Both the position numbers and the translations under genes were made by a program. From Brachybacterium endophyticum (GTDB lineage: Bacteria; Actinomycetota; Actinomycetes; Actinomycetales; Dermabacteraceae): a DNA stretch of 64,000 nt. The stretch is taken from contig NZ_QFKX01000001.1 in assembly GCF_003130585.1 (NCBI RefSeq), positions 682,001-746,000 on the forward strand. The letters are read 5' to 3'. The notes beneath the pieces are model-generated. The model ran no database searches. It saw only the letters and a program-made list of their open reading frames with translations, and was not told the DNA's origin. Shown piece by piece: positions 1 to 10,000 of the stretch. The first letter of the stretch is position 1. Each line of letters starts with the position of its first letter.

Positions 1-177
1 GCCGCCCACCACGATCGGTCCGCGGTGGCGGTCGTACTCGGCGTAGACGGTGCGTGCGTTGCGGCCGTCGGCGTTCAGGGACTTCGCGGCGATCACCTGG
101 AAGTAGGTGGTCGAGCCGAACAGCAGCAGGAACAGCACGGCGACGACCATCCACACGTGGCGCAGGGGCTTGTTCAC
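1..177 (-). CDS. pbpA: PbpA-type penicillin-binding protein, N-terminal fragment (cut by window edge)
   Basis: Only the first 59 codons are in the window. The GTG start at 177 overlaps the rodA stop as GTGA, so translation is coupled to rodA. The visible peptide begins VNKPLRHVW, has one hydrophobic segment at about residues 9-23 and continues as an extracytoplasmic stretch rich in Arg and Asn. This matches the start of class B penicillin-binding proteins of the actinobacterial PbpA group, which are transpeptidases working with RodA/FtsW glycosyltransferases. The catalytic domain lies outside the window, so the identification rests on the N-terminus and on its place after fhaA-fhaB-pstP-rodA. 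Partial gene. Confidence 0.75.
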   Translation of the reverse strand, partial: MNKPLRHVWMVVAVLFLLLFGSTTYFQVIAAKSLNADGRNARTVYAEYDRHRGPIVVGG

Positions 178-1562
178 GAGGCCACCTCCTGGGGTCGTCG
201 CGGGGAGGCCGATGCGTCGGCGTCCACCCGCCGGGCCGCCGGGCGACGGGCGGCGTCGGACATCCGCACCAGCAGCGCGAGGATGATCCAGTTGCACACC
301 AGCGAGCTGCCGCCGGCTGCCAGGAACGGCAGGGTCAGGCCGGTCAGCGGGATCACCCGGGTGATGCCGCCGACGACCACGAACACCTGCAGGGCGAGGA
401 CGAAGCCGAGACCGGCCGCGAGCAGCGTGCCGAAGCCGTCGGAGATCCCCACGGCCGCGCGCAGCGCCCGCTGCACGAGCAGCATGTAGAGCATCAGCAC
501 CGCGAAGGCGCCGATCATGCCGAGCTCCTCGGCGAGGGTCGTGTAGATGAAGTCGGAGTGACCGAAGGGCACCATGTCGGGCCTGCCGCCGCCCGGTCCC
601 TTGCCCAGCAGACCACCGTTGGCCAACCCGAACAGACCCCGGTCGATCTGCTCGCAGGAGCTGAAGTTCTCCCTGCTCAGCGGGTCGAGCCAGCACGTGA
701 AGCGGGTGCGCACATGGCCCAGCAGGGTGGCCGCGAAGATCGCGGGCGGCAGGAACATGACCGCCCCGATCACGAGCCAGCTCAGCCGGTCGGTGGCGAC
801 GTACAGCATCGCCACGAACAGCCCGAAGAACATCAGCGCGGTACCCAGATCGGTCTCGAACACGAGGATCGCGATGCAGAAGGCCCAGGCGCCCAGGATC
901 GGCCCGAAGTCCGACCACCGCGGCAGCTGGATGCCCAGCACCTTCGGGCCCGCGAGCGCGAGGGTGTCGCGCCGGGAGACCAGGTAGCCGGCGAAGAAGA
1001 TCGCGATGCAGATCTTCGCCAGCTCGGCCGGCTGGAAGGAGTAGCCGGCGATGTTGATCCAGATCTTCGAGCCGTACTTCTCGTCGGTCAGGAACGGCAC
1101 CAGCGGCATCAGCAGCAGCACGGCGCCGCTGACCGCGAAGATCCAGGTGTAGCGGCGCAGCATCCGGTGGTCCCGGAGGGCGAACATCAGCGCCACCGCG
1201 AGCACCACGCCGACCCCGGTCCACAGCTCCTGGCGGCCCGCGTACTCGGCGTGGATGGCCGTGAACTTGTTGACCGCGGAGTCGTAGCTGGAGATCATCG
1301 CGATGCCGATGCCGTTCAGCAGCACGCCGATCGGCAGGATCACGGGATCCGCGAACGGCGCCCGCCACATCACGGCGATCTGCAGCACCACGATCAGCAC
1401 GCCCGCGCCGATCGAGATCGTCATCAGATCAGCGGGCAGCTCGCCCTCGCGACCCAGGCCCACCAGGGCGTAGGTCAGCACGCCGAGCGCGGCCGCGATC
1501 AGCAGCAGCAGCGCCTGCAGCAGCCGGCGCGGACGCGCCGTGTAGGAGACGACGGTGACCAT
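174..1562 (-). CDS. rodA: RodA/FtsW/SpoVE-family peptidoglycan glycosyltransferase
   Basis: A 462-residue polytopic membrane protein with about ten to twelve hydrophobic segments. SEDS proteins polymerise lipid II into glycan strands, paired with a class B PBP that cross-links them; here that partner is the overlapping pbpA. Family marks are the conserved segment around residues 171-190 (GYSFQPAELAK) and ETDLGTA at 236-242, whose Asp238 fits the catalytic acidic residue of the family. The length is typical. The ATG at 1562 lies one base after the pstP stop, which supports this start. The gene sits in the conserved fhaA-fhaB-pstP-rodA-pbpA order, so RodA-type elongation or polar growth is more likely than septal FtsW, though sequence alone does not exclude an FtsW role. 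Confidence 0.93.
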   Translation of the reverse strand: MVTVVSYTARPRRLLQALLLLIAAALGVLTYALVGLGREGELPADLMTISIGAGVLIVVLQIAVMWRAPFADPVILPIGVLLNGIGIAMISSYDSAVNKFTAIHAEYAGRQELWTGVGVVLAVALMFALRDHRMLRRYTWIFAVSGAVLLLMPLVPFLTDEKYGSKIWINIAGYSFQPAELAKICIAIFFAGYLVSRRDTLALAGPKVLGIQLPRWSDFGPILGAWAFCIAILVFETDLGTALMFFGLFVAMLYVATDRLSWLVIGAVMFLPPAIFAATLLGHVRTRFTCWLDPLSRENFSSCEQIDRGLFGLANGGLLGKGPGGGRPDMVPFGHSDFIYTTLAEELGMIGAFAVLMLYMLLVQRALRAAVGISDGFGTLLAAGLGFVLALQVFVVVGGITRVIPLTGLTLPFLAAGGSSLVCNWIILALLVRMSDAARRPAARRVDADASASPRRPQEVAS

Positions 1563-1563
1563 G

Positions 1564-2916
1564 TCAGTCCCCCTCGTCGCCGGCGGAGGACCCGCCGTTG
1601 TCGGAGGAGCCGCCGCCGTCCGATCCGCCGCCGTCGGAGGCGCTCGAGGAGCTGTCGGCCGGTGGCGTGGGCCCCTCGGTCGGCGTCGTCGGCAGGGTGG
1701 TGGCGCTCTGGTCCTCGAGGCGCTGCACGATCTTCTGGGCGTCCTCGAGATCGTCGGCCGGGATGGTCGAGCCGACCTGCTGGCGGGTGACCGAGGGCAG
1801 GGTGCCGACGGCGACCTCCGTGGTCTCCACGGGGTCGGACAGCGACAGCGGCCCGAGGTCCTGCGAGATGCCGCGGTAGATCACCACGTGCTCCCCGTCG
1901 CTGCCCACGAAGTACTGCTTCTGGGACCAGGTGTACCCGGCCCAGAGGGCGCCCGCGAGCACGGCGACGACGAGCACCAGGGTGACCAGCGCGGGCCAGG
2001 GGCCGCGCCTCGGCGGCTCCTCCTCCTCGAAGTCCTCGTCGGAGTAGGGCACCTCGGTGCTCTCGCTGCGGGTCAGGGCGGCGGCGCGGGCGGCCGGCCC
2101 GGAGGCGCTCGTGGGCTGGTTGCGGGTGCGTGCGGCGGAGCCGACGATCAGCGGGGCGCTCGAGGGGGCCTCCTGGCCCCGCGGCAGGTCGTCGAGGTCC
2201 ACGACGTCGGCGACGATGCAGGTGATGTTGTCCGGCCCGCCGCCCTTGAGAGCGAGCTGCACGAGGGCCTCGGCGCACTCGTCGGGGTCCTCGAAGCCGG
2301 TCATGGTGGCGTCGATGGTCTCCAGCGACACCAGCCCCGACAGTCCGTCGGAGCACAGCATCCAGCGGTCGCCCACTCGCGCCGAGCGCATCGAGAGGTC
2401 GAGCTCGGGATCCGCGTCGACGTCGCCGAGCACGCGCATCAGCACAGAGCGCTGCGGATGGCGCTCGGCCTCCTCGGGGGTCAGCCGCCCCTCGTCCATG
2501 AGGCGCTGGACGAAGGTGTGGTCCTTGGAGACCTGCACGGTCTCGCCGTCGCGCAGGAGGTAGGCGCGCGAGTCCCCGATGTGGGCGAGGGCGAAGCGGC
2601 CCTCGGCGCGCAGCAGGGCGGTGACCGTGGTCCCCATGCCGGCCAGCTGCGGCTCGTCACGGGCGCGGCGCAGGATCTGCTGGTTGGCGTCGAGGATCGT
2701 CTCCTCGAGGCTCGCGACCAGGTCGGAGGCGGGGGTGTCGGTGTCCAGCTGCGCCATCCGCCCCACGGTGATCGAGGAGGCGACGTCGCCGCCGGCGTGC
2801 CCGCCCATGCCGTCGGCCACCATCAGCAGGTGGCTGCCCGCGTACCCGGAGTCCTGGTTGTTCGAACGCACCAGACCCACGTCGCTGCGGGCCGCGTAGC
2901 GCAGCGCCACGGTCAT
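1564..2916 (-). CDS. pstP: PstP-type PP2C Ser/Thr protein phosphatase
   Basis: A 450-residue membrane-anchored PP2C phosphatase that reverses PknA/PknB phosphorylation of cell-division and wall proteins. The metal-binding PP2C motifs are visible: NNQD at 19-22, DGMGGHAGG at 35-43, GDSRAYLLRDG at 114-124, SDGLSG at 189-194 and GGPDNIT at 226-232. A Glu/Pro-rich linker follows, then one transmembrane helix at about 306-327, then a roughly 120-residue outer part ending in a Ser/Gly tail. The ATG at 2916 overlaps the fhaB stop as ATGA and is followed directly by the catalytic domain. A longer in-frame extension runs antisense-like through fhaB and was rejected. Confidence 0.95.
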   Translation of the reverse strand: MTVALRYAARSDVGLVRSNNQDSGYAGSHLLMVADGMGGHAGGDVASSITVGRMAQLDTDTPASDLVASLEETILDANQQILRRARDEPQLAGMGTTVTALLRAEGRFALAHIGDSRAYLLRDGETVQVSKDHTFVQRLMDEGRLTPEEAERHPQRSVLMRVLGDVDADPELDLSMRSARVGDRWMLCSDGLSGLVSLETIDATMTGFEDPDECAEALVQLALKGGGPDNITCIVADVVDLDDLPRGQEAPSSAPLIVGSAARTRNQPTSASGPAARAAALTRSESTEVPYSDEDFEEEEPPRRGPWPALVTLVLVVAVLAGALWAGYTWSQKQYFVGSDGEHVVIYRGISQDLGPLSLSDPVETTEVAVGTLPSVTRQQVGSTIPADDLEDAQKIVQRLEDQSATTLPTTPTEGPTPPADSSSSASDGGGSDGGGSSDNGGSSAGDEGD

Positions 2917-3416
2917 CGGGGACCTCGCCTCAGCTCGATCTCGGTGCGGCCGATGCGCACCTGGGCACCGGGCCGGAACGGCACGGCGCCCTCGATCGTG
3001 GTCCCGGACAGCAGCGTGCCGTTGGTGGAGCCGAGGTCCTCGACCATCCACTCGTCGTCCTGCGGGAACACCCGGGCATGGCGGTTGGACGCGTAATCGT
3101 CGTCGAGCACGAGGGTGCACTCGGGGGCGCGGCCGATCAGCACCGGGGTGCGCCCCAGCGTGAGGGTGGTGCCGCGCAGTGGACCGGCCGTGACCACGAG
3201 CGCCGTCGCGATCACCGAGGGATCGGTGCGCAGCGATGCGGCCTGGGCGGGATCGGCCGACGGCCGCTGCTCACGACGCGGGTCCGGCTTGGTGCCGCGG
3301 TTGACCACGGTGGTGCCGAAGAGATCGTTGCGCAGGATCAGCAGCACGGCGACCACGAACAGCCACAGCCCCAGCACCAGCGCGATGCGCAGGACCAGGA
3401 TCGTCAGTTCGCTCAT
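2913..3416 (-). CDS. fhaB: FhaB/FipA-type FHA-domain protein
   Basis: A 167-residue protein with an N-terminal hydrophobic helix at about 4-28 and a C-terminal forkhead-associated domain at about 78-164. FHA domains read phosphothreonine. The signature residues are present: GR at 95-96, SNRH at 110-113 and GSTNGT at 129-134. In mycobacteria the equivalent protein (FipA/FhaB) links the kinases PknA/PknB to division and wall assembly. The gene lies between fhaA and pstP, overlapping pstP by four bases and following fhaA by seven bases. The length is typical of the family. Confidence 0.93.
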   Translation of the reverse strand: MSELTILVLRIALVLGLWLFVVAVLLILRNDLFGTTVVNRGTKPDPRREQRPSADPAQAASLRTDPSVIATALVVTAGPLRGTTLTLGRTPVLIGRAPECTLVLDDDYASNRHARVFPQDDEWMVEDLGSTNGTLLSGTTIEGAVPFRPGAQVRIGRTEIELRRGPR

Positions 3417-3423
3417 GCGGCGA

Positions 3424-4134
3424 TCACCAGGAGGCCTGCGACTGCTGGGGCAGGATCACGGTCATCCGGGTGCGTCCGATGCGGACCGTCGAGCGGTCCT
3501 GGACCGGGACGGGCGTGCGGATGCGCTCGCCGTCCACGAAGGTGCCGTTGGTCGATCCGAGATCGGTCACGGTCACGTTCCCGCCGTCGGCCCGCAACTC
3601 GACGTGGTGACGGGAGACGCCGGTGTCGTCGAGGATGATGTCGGCGTCGCCGCCGCGGCCGATGACGGTCACGGGGCCGGTCAGCAGGTACTGCTGATCG
3701 TCGATCTCGACGATGGGGTGGCCGGGTCCGGCGGCCTGCTCGGCCCCGGTCGCCGGTGCCACGGTGCCGCGCTCCGTGCGCGACTCGGTCTCGAAGCGGC
3801 CCGCGCGGACCTCGTCGTCGGCCTCGAGGGAGACGACCACGCCTCCCACGAAGACGTACCGGTTCTTCTCGGCGTGCTCGAGGACGACGCGCTCCATCTC
3901 CTCGATGAGCGTGTCCTCCCAGGAGGAGAAGCGCTCACGGTCCTCGGAGTTGAGGTAGATCGTGAAGACGTTGGGGGCGATCGTGCGGGTGCGATCCAGG
4001 ACCTGGATCTGGTCGTCGCACTCGCGCTTGAGCCCCTGGGCGAGGTCGAGCGGCTTGAGCTGGCCGCGACCCGACGTGAACACGCTGGTGACGCCGCGGT
4101 CCAGTCCGCGCTCGATCCGATCCAAGATCCCCAC
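3424..4134 (-). CDS. fhaA: FhaA-type protein: DUF3662 domain plus FHA domain
   Basis: A 236-residue cytosolic protein. Residues 1-115 match the DUF3662 (FhaA_N) domain, which starts with a GILDRIERGLDR-like segment; the FHA domain covers about 145-225 with GR at 159-160, SRHH at 174-177 and GSTNGT at 193-198. FhaA binds phosphorylated MviN and takes part in control of peptidoglycan synthesis in mycobacteria. The GTG at 4134 was chosen because GGAGG lies about nine bases upstream and because the conserved domain begins there; an upstream in-frame ATG would add 38 low-complexity residues. It is the first gene of the fhaA-fhaB-pstP-rodA-pbpA operon. Confidence 0.93.
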   Translation of the reverse strand: MGILDRIERGLDRGVTSVFTSGRGQLKPLDLAQGLKRECDDQIQVLDRTRTIAPNVFTIYLNSEDRERFSSWEDTLIEEMERVVLEHAEKNRYVFVGGVVVSLEADDEVRAGRFETESRTERGTVAPATGAEQAAGPGHPIVEIDDQQYLLTGPVTVIGRGGDADIILDDTGVSRHHVELRADGGNVTVTDLGSTNGTFVDGERIRTPVPVQDRSTVRIGRTRMTVILPQQSQASW

Positions 4135-4170
4135 GGTCGATCCTCCGCTGTCGAGACGATGCCCGGTGGA

Positions 4171-4239
4171 GCCTGTGCGTCCGGGGGGCCGCCGACGGCG
4201 GAGAAGGCGCACAGGCACGGGCGGTGCTGATCGATCGTA
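4171..4239 (-). promoter_or_regulatory. Putative fhaA promoter -10 box and structured 5' leader
   Basis: Read on the minus strand, TACGAT at 4239-4234 fits an actinobacterial TAnnnT -10 box about 100 bases before the fhaA start. The presumed leader contains an inverted repeat, GCCTGTGCG at 4171-4179 with CGCACAGGC at 4208-4216, and inside it a smaller stem CCGCC/GGCGG. No good -35 box is visible. Promoter placement is inference; the inverted repeat is directly seen. Confidence 0.35.
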
Positions 4240-4377
4240 TCGTGCCACGTCGTCGCTGAACGCGAGGAGGAGCGAGGACCTGGGGGAAGGGGTGTGCAGG
4301 TCGTGTGGAGGCGCACCCCGTCGCCGCGGTCCCCGCTCCTCGTGCGGAGCTGCTCGCGCCGAGCTCGGCGGCGGCTC

Positions 4378-5091
4378 TCAGTGCACCAGCACCCGCCGCC
4401 CCTTCTTCATCCAGCCCTCCTTCCACAGCATGTCGGTCGCCGCGACGGAGAGGCGTGAGCAGCCGTGGGAGTCGGCGTAGGGCGGGATCGAGGTGGAGCC
4501 GTGGATCGCCCAGCCCCGGTCGTAGTACCCCGCGCGGTAGAGGCGGCCCAGCGGCGCGGTCTCCCAGCCGCTGGAGTGGAAGCGCTGCATGGTGTAGTCA
4601 CCGCTCGGAGTGGTCGCCGTCTTCCAGCGGCCGCCGGAGTAGTAGCGCTTGCCCGAGCCCGTGGAGGTGTTCAGGATGAACTTCAGCTTCCCCGAGCTGA
4701 TGCAGTAGATCAGCTGCTTCTTCTTGTCGATCTCGAAGGCGGTCCCGGAGGTGATCTTCGGCTTCGGCCTCTTCTTCGCCGCCAGTGCGGCCTTCGACTT
4801 CGGGCCGTACACGCCGTCGGCGGTGAGCCCCGCCGCCTTCTGCAGGGCGTAGACGGCCTGCTGGGTGGTGGCCCCGAAGCTGCCGTCGGCGCTCCCGCAC
4901 CAGTAGCCGACCTTCGCGAGGCTCTTCTGCAGTGAGGTCACCGCGCTGCCGCGTGACCCCTTCTTCAGGACGGTGTCCTTGGCGAGGGCGGGGGCGGTGC
5001 CCATCGCCAGGGAGGCGGTGAGGACCGGGGCTCCCACGAGCAGGGTGCGTCGGCCGACGGCGCCCCGGGCGGTTGTGCGATCGATGGTCAT
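4378..5091 (-). CDS. Exported L,D-transpeptidase (YkuD fold) with peptidoglycan-binding domain
   Basis: A 237-residue secreted enzyme. Residues 1-37 look like a signal peptide with a twin-arginine-like GRRTLLVG at 13-20 and an Ala-x-Ala end, so Tat export is possible. A PG_binding_1 domain follows at about 40-105, then a Lys-rich linker, then the YkuD catalytic domain at 116-237 with His198-Gly-Ser and the HGC motif His209-Gly-Cys211. Such enzymes form 3-3 cross-links in peptidoglycan or attach proteins to it. The ATG at 5091 has GAGGAGAAG just upstream; an earlier in-frame ATG has no such site and would hide the signal peptide. It is transcribed alone, towards the fhaA block. Confidence 0.9.
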   Translation of the reverse strand: MTIDRTTARGAVGRRTLLVGAPVLTASLAMGTAPALAKDTVLKKGSRGSAVTSLQKSLAKVGYWCGSADGSFGATTQQAVYALQKAAGLTADGVYGPKSKAALAAKKRPKPKITSGTAFEIDKKKQLIYCISSGKLKFILNTSTGSGKRYYSGGRWKTATTPSGDYTMQRFHSSGWETAPLGRLYRAGYYDRGWAIHGSTSIPPYADSHGCSRLSVAATDMLWKEGWMKKGRRVLVH

Positions 5092-5259
5092 CTCTCTTCT
5101 CCTCAGGAGAGACGGCGCGGGGGGCCACCGTGTGGCGGGTTCTTCAGGACATGTCCGATCTGCGGACGTGCACAGCCAGCCATACGTCAAGAAAAAGTAA
5201 AAGAGGGGTCAAATGCACGTGATGGTCCGAGCGTTCGAGGCCTGTGCGACCCTGGGGCC

Positions 5260-6132
5260 GTGACCAGTGACGAGACCCGTGACGAGCCCCGCGACACCGT
5301 GGACGAACTGCTCGAGGCCTTCGGCTTCCCCTGCGCCCTCGGCGTGACCGATGCGCAGGGCCCGCTCCTGCGCCGCGGCGAGACCTCGCGGGTGCACCCG
5401 CTCGCGAGCGTCTCCAAGCCGGTGACGGCGCTCGGCGCGCTGATCGCCCTCGACCGCTCCCTGCTCTCCCTCGACCAGGAGGCCGGGCCCGAGGGGGCGA
5501 CCGTGCGCCACCTGCTCGCCCACACCGCCGGGTACGCCTTCGACGCCGACACCGTGCTCGCCGCGCCCGGCACCCGCCGCATCTACTCCAACACCGGCTT
5601 CGAGGTGCTCGGCCGCGTGCTCGAGGACGCCACCGGCAGCGACCTGCCCGACTGGCTCGAGGGCAGCGTGGTGCAGGGGCTGGGGCTGGTGGACCTCGAG
5701 GTCGACGGATCCCCGGCAGCAGGGTTCCGCGGCAGCATCGAGGACCTGCTGGCCCTCGGCCGCGAGCTGCTGCACCCGACCCTGATCGGCGAGGAGCTCT
5801 GGCGCGAGGCGACGACCGTGCAGTTCCCGGGACTCGCCGGCGTGGTGCCCGGGTTCGGGCGCCAGCGGGACAACACCTGGGGTCTGGGCCTGGAGATCCG
5901 CGATCACAAGTCCCCGCACTGGACGGGGGAGCTCTCGGGGCCGACGAGCTTCGGGCACTTCGGCCAGTCCGGGTCCTTCCTGCTCGTGGACCCCGACCGC
6001 GGCCTGTCCGTGAGCTTCCTCGGCGAGGAGCCCTTCGGACCGGTGCACCAGCAGCGCTGGCCCGGGCTCCTGGACGCCGTCCTGGAGCGGGCCGACGCCG
6101 GGACGCTCGGAGGGGACGGGGCGCGGGGATGA
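5260..6132 (+). CDS. Class C beta-lactamase-like serine hydrolase (first of tandem pair)
   Basis: A 290-residue protein of the beta-lactamase/DD-peptidase (Pfam Beta-lactamase) family. The nucleophile motif SxxK is Ser50-Val-Ser-Lys53, the YxN motif is Tyr109-Ser-Asn111, and a GHFGQSG segment near the end corresponds to the third (HxG/KTG-like) motif. There is no signal peptide, so it is probably cytosolic, unlike true beta-lactamases or DD-peptidases. The family includes esterases and peptidases; the substrate cannot be told. The GTG at 5260 gives a Thr/Asp-rich leader. The stop overlaps the next gene's ATG as ATGA, and that gene encodes a clear paralogue. Confidence 0.85.
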   Translation: MTSDETRDEPRDTVDELLEAFGFPCALGVTDAQGPLLRRGETSRVHPLASVSKPVTALGALIALDRSLLSLDQEAGPEGATVRHLLAHTAGYAFDADTVLAAPGTRRIYSNTGFEVLGRVLEDATGSDLPDWLEGSVVQGLGLVDLEVDGSPAAGFRGSIEDLLALGRELLHPTLIGEELWREATTVQFPGLAGVVPGFGRQRDNTWGLGLEIRDHKSPHWTGELSGPTSFGHFGQSGSFLLVDPDRGLSVSFLGEEPFGPVHQQRWPGLLDAVLERADAGTLGGDGARG

Positions 6133-6950
6133 CCCCCGGGCTGGGGGTCCTCGAGGAGTTCCCCTTCGAGGCGGCCGCGATCGTGCTCGGCCCCGAGGGC
6201 GTGCGCGCGAGCGCCGGCGACCTCACCCGGTCGCGCCCGCTGCGCTCGGTCACCAAGACCCTCACCGCCTACGCCTGCGCGATCGCCCTCGAGCAGGGCG
6301 CGGTGACCCTCGAGGACCAGGCCGGTCCCGAGGGGTCGACCCTGCGCCACCTGCTGTGCCACGCCTCCGGCCTCTTCTACGAGTCCGACCGTGTCCTGCA
6401 GCCGCCCGGCCGGCGGCGCCACTACTCCAACCGCGGCATCGACCTCGCCGCCGAGCACGTCGCCTCCGCCGTCGGACGGGACTTCGAGGACTGGGTGCGC
6501 GAGCGCGTCACGGGACCCCTCGGCATGGACCGCCTGGAGTGGGCGGGCTCGCCCTCGGTGGGCGCCTCCGCCCCGCTGGAGGACCTCGCCCTGTTCGCCC
6601 TCGAGCTGCTGCGGCCCACGCTCGTCGGCCCCGACGTGTTCGCCCGGACGACCACCGCGCAGCTGCCCGAGCTCGCCGGGATCATGCCCGGCTTCGGCAA
6701 GCAGGACCCCAACCCCTTCGGCCTCGGCTTCGAGATCCGCGGCCACAAGCACCCGCACTGGACCGCCCTCGCGGGCAGCCCGCGCACCTTCGGCCACTTC
6801 GGGATGCTCGGGGTGGCCCTGTGGGTGGACCCCGACGCCGACCTCGCCGCCGTGATCGGCACCGGGCACGAGTTCTGCGACCACCACCGCGTCCTGCTGC
6901 CGCGATTGGGCGACGACATCCTCGCCGCATGGGGTCCGTCGGGCCGATAG
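6129..6950 (+). CDS. Class C beta-lactamase-like serine hydrolase (second of tandem pair)
   Basis: A 273-residue paralogue of the preceding gene. SxxK is Ser40-Val-Thr-Lys43 and YxN is Tyr99-Ser-Asn101; both proteins share the stretch DQAGPEG-x-T-x-RHLL and the C-terminal FGHFG element. There is again no signal peptide. Start and stop overlap (ATGA) with the upstream copy, indicating a two-gene transcript and probable tandem duplication. Retention of all catalytic residues in both copies suggests both are active hydrolases. Substrate unknown. Confidence 0.85.
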   Translation: MTPGLGVLEEFPFEAAAIVLGPEGVRASAGDLTRSRPLRSVTKTLTAYACAIALEQGAVTLEDQAGPEGSTLRHLLCHASGLFYESDRVLQPPGRRRHYSNRGIDLAAEHVASAVGRDFEDWVRERVTGPLGMDRLEWAGSPSVGASAPLEDLALFALELLRPTLVGPDVFARTTTAQLPELAGIMPGFGKQDPNPFGLGFEIRGHKHPHWTALAGSPRTFGHFGMLGVALWVDPDADLAAVIGTGHEFCDHHRVLLPRLGDDILAAWGPSGR

Positions 6951-7016
6951 TCTCGAGGGGATCCCACCCTCCGACCGCATCCGTGCACGCCGTCCGCGCC
7001 GCCGAGGAGACACGCC

Positions 7017-10000
7017 ATGCATGACGACACCCGCCTCATCGAGGAGCGGATCCAGCGCTTTTCCCGCGACCATCTCACCGACGCCGGTCGCCGCGAGCAG
7101 GTCCCGGTGCGCATCAGCGCCCATGCCCTCCCCGGCGAGCCCGTGCCGCCCGCCCGCGCCATCGCCGCGGACGACTACCGGGACATCGAGGTCGGGCAGA
7201 GCTGGGGTCGCGCCTGGTCGACGCTCTGGCTCCACGTCACCGGCACCGTCCCGCCGGGATGGGACCGGCCCGAGGACCTCTGCGAGCTCGTCGTCGATCT
7301 CGACTTCACCGACATGCCGGGCTTCCAGGCCGAAGCCCTCGTGTTCACCCCGCAGGCCGAGCCGCTCAAGGCGGTCAACCCCCTGAACTCCTCCCTCGCC
7401 CTGCAGGCCGGCCAGGAGATCGACCTCTACCTCGAGTGCGCCGCGAACCCGTCGGTCGCCGGGGGGTGGACCTTCGCGCCGACCGACCTGGGGGATCCGG
7501 ACACCGTCCCGGAGCGGGAGCTGTACACGATCCGTGCCCTGCACTTGCAGCGCAGCGACCGTCGCGTCCGCGAGCTCGGCCGCGACGTGCGCGCTCTGGC
7601 CGGGCTGATGCGCGAGCTGCCCGAGGCGGGCACCCGCCGGGCCGAGATCCTGCGCGGGCTCGAGGCGGCCCTGGACGTCGTCGATCCGGACGACCTGCCG
7701 GGAACCGCGGACGCTGCCCGCGAGGTGCTGCGGCCGCTGCTCGCACGACCTGCGCACGACTCGGCGCTGACGGTGATGGCGACCGGTCACGCCCACATCG
7801 ACTCCGCCTGGCTGTGGCCCGTGCGGGAGACCATCCGCAAGTGCGCGCGCACCTTCTCCAACGCGATCGCCCTGATGGACGCCGAGCCCGACTTCACGTT
7901 CTCGGTCTCCTCCGCGCAGCAGTACCTGTGGATGAAGGAGTCCTACCCGGGGCTGTTCGAGAGGATCCGCGAGAAGGTCGCCGAAGGTCGCTTCGTGCCC
8001 GTCGGCGGCATGTGGGTCGAGTCCGACACCAACATGCCCGGGTCGGAGGCCATGGCCCGGCAGTTCGTCGCCGGCAAGCGGTTCTTCCTCGAGGAGTTCG
8101 GGGTGGAGACCACGCAGACCTGGCTGCCCGATTCCTTCGGGTACTCCGCCGCGCTCCCGCAGATCGCCGCCCTCGCCGGGCAGGACGACTTCCTGACCCA
8201 GAAGGTCTCCTGGAACCAGGTCAACACCTTCCCCCACCACACCTTCAGCTGGGAGGGTCTGGACGGCACGAGCGTGTTCACCCACTTCCCTCCCGCCGAC
8301 ACCTACAACGGCACCCTGGAGCCCTCCGAGCTGGCGTTCCTGGAGCGCAACTTCAAGGAGAAGGGACGCTCGGACGTCGCGATCGACCTCTTCGGCTTCG
8401 GCGACGGCGGGGGAGGACCGTCCCCCGAGATGATCGCCGCCGGACGTCGCGCCGCCGACCTCGAGGGCTCCCCGAAGGTCGAGTTCGCGGGCCCCGAGCA
8501 GTTCTTCGACCGCGCTCGGGACTCCTACCCGGAGCCGCCGGTGTGGGCGGGGGAGCTCTACCTCGAGCTGCACCGCGGCACCTACAGCGCGCAGCTCGCC
8601 ACCAAGCAGGGCAACCGTCGCAGCGAGGCGCTCCTGCACGAGGCCGAGCACCTCGCGACCCTCGCCGCCCTCCGCGCCGACGAGCTCTACCCCCACGACG
8701 CGCTCGAGGAGATCTGGCACGACGCCCTGCTGCTGCAGTTCCACGACATCCTCCCGGGCTCCTCGATCGCCTGGGTCCACCGCGACGCCGAGCGCAACCA
8801 CGCCTCGATCCGGGAGCGGGCCGAGCGGATCATCGAGACCTCCCTCGCCGCGCTCTCACGGACCGTCGGGCCCGACGACCCGGACACCGGGGAGGACGAG
8901 GTGCTGCTGAACACCGCGCCGGTGGTCTCCCGGCGCGGCATCGCGCCCTACAGCGCGGCACCCGCCCCGAGCCGCGGGGAGGGGGTGAGCGTGATGCGCC
9001 GGGGTGACCGGGTCGCCCTCGACAACGGGCTGGTGAGCGCGCTGCTGGACGGCCGGGGGGAGATCCTCTCGCTGATCGACGGCGCGAGCGGCCGCGAGGC
9101 GATCGCCCCGGGCGATTCCGGTGCCCGGCTCCAGCTGCACCGCGACACCCCCAATGCCTGGGACGCCTGGGACATCGACGCCTTCTACCGCCACGTGGTG
9201 CGCGACCTCGACGCCCCGACCAGCGTGGAGGTCGACGAGATCGCCGGCGGCGCCCGCATCACCTACCGCTACACCACGACCGCGCCGGCGGGGTCGAGCG
9301 CCGGGGTCACCGGGGCCGGCAGCGAGATCGCCAAGACCTTCGAGCTGCACCCCGGGGACGCCTCCCTGCAGATCACGATCGACCTGGACTGGAAGGAGCG
9401 GCGCAAGGCCCTCAAGCTCGGCTTCGGACTGGACCTGCGCGCCCAGGTCATGAGCAGCGAGGTCCAGTTCGGGCACGTGGACCGCCCGATCCCCGTGAAC
9501 ACCTCCTGGGACGCGGCCCGCTTCGAGACCTGCGCCCACCGCTTCGTGCACGTGGCCGAGGGGGAGCGGGGCGTCGCCCTGGCCAACGACTCGACCTACG
9601 GCCACGACGTGCTGCGCACGGTGCGCGAGGCCGACGGCGGGACCACCACGACCGTGCGGGCGACCCTGGTGCGCTCCCCGGAGTTCCCGGACCCCGGAGC
9701 CGACCACGGCATCTACTCGCTGCGCTTCGCCCTGCGCCCCGGCGCCGACACCGCCGACGCGATCGCCGAGGGCTACCGCACGAACCTCCCCGAGCGCGTC
9801 GTGCCGGGGGGCGTCGCACGGGCCGCCGCTCCGCTCGCGCGGATCGAGGGTGCGCCCGGCGTGCTGATCGAGACCGTGAAGCTCGCCGAGGACCGCTCCG
9901 GCGACCTCGTGCTGCGCCTGTACGAATCCCACGGCGAACGGGCACGAGCTCGGCTCGTGCTCGACGTGCCCGGCCAGGACGAGCCGAAGGTCGCCGCCGT

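Noticed and set aside
2057..2899. Plus-strand frames inside pstP
   Set aside because: Ser/Arg-rich shadows of the phosphatase gene, no start signals.
5904..8801. 965-codon open frame on the minus strand
   Set aside because: It lies antisense to the tandem hydrolases and the GH38 gene, whose motifs are clear. The product is Val/Gly/Glu/Arg-rich without any domain, as expected from the complementary strand of high-GC genes.
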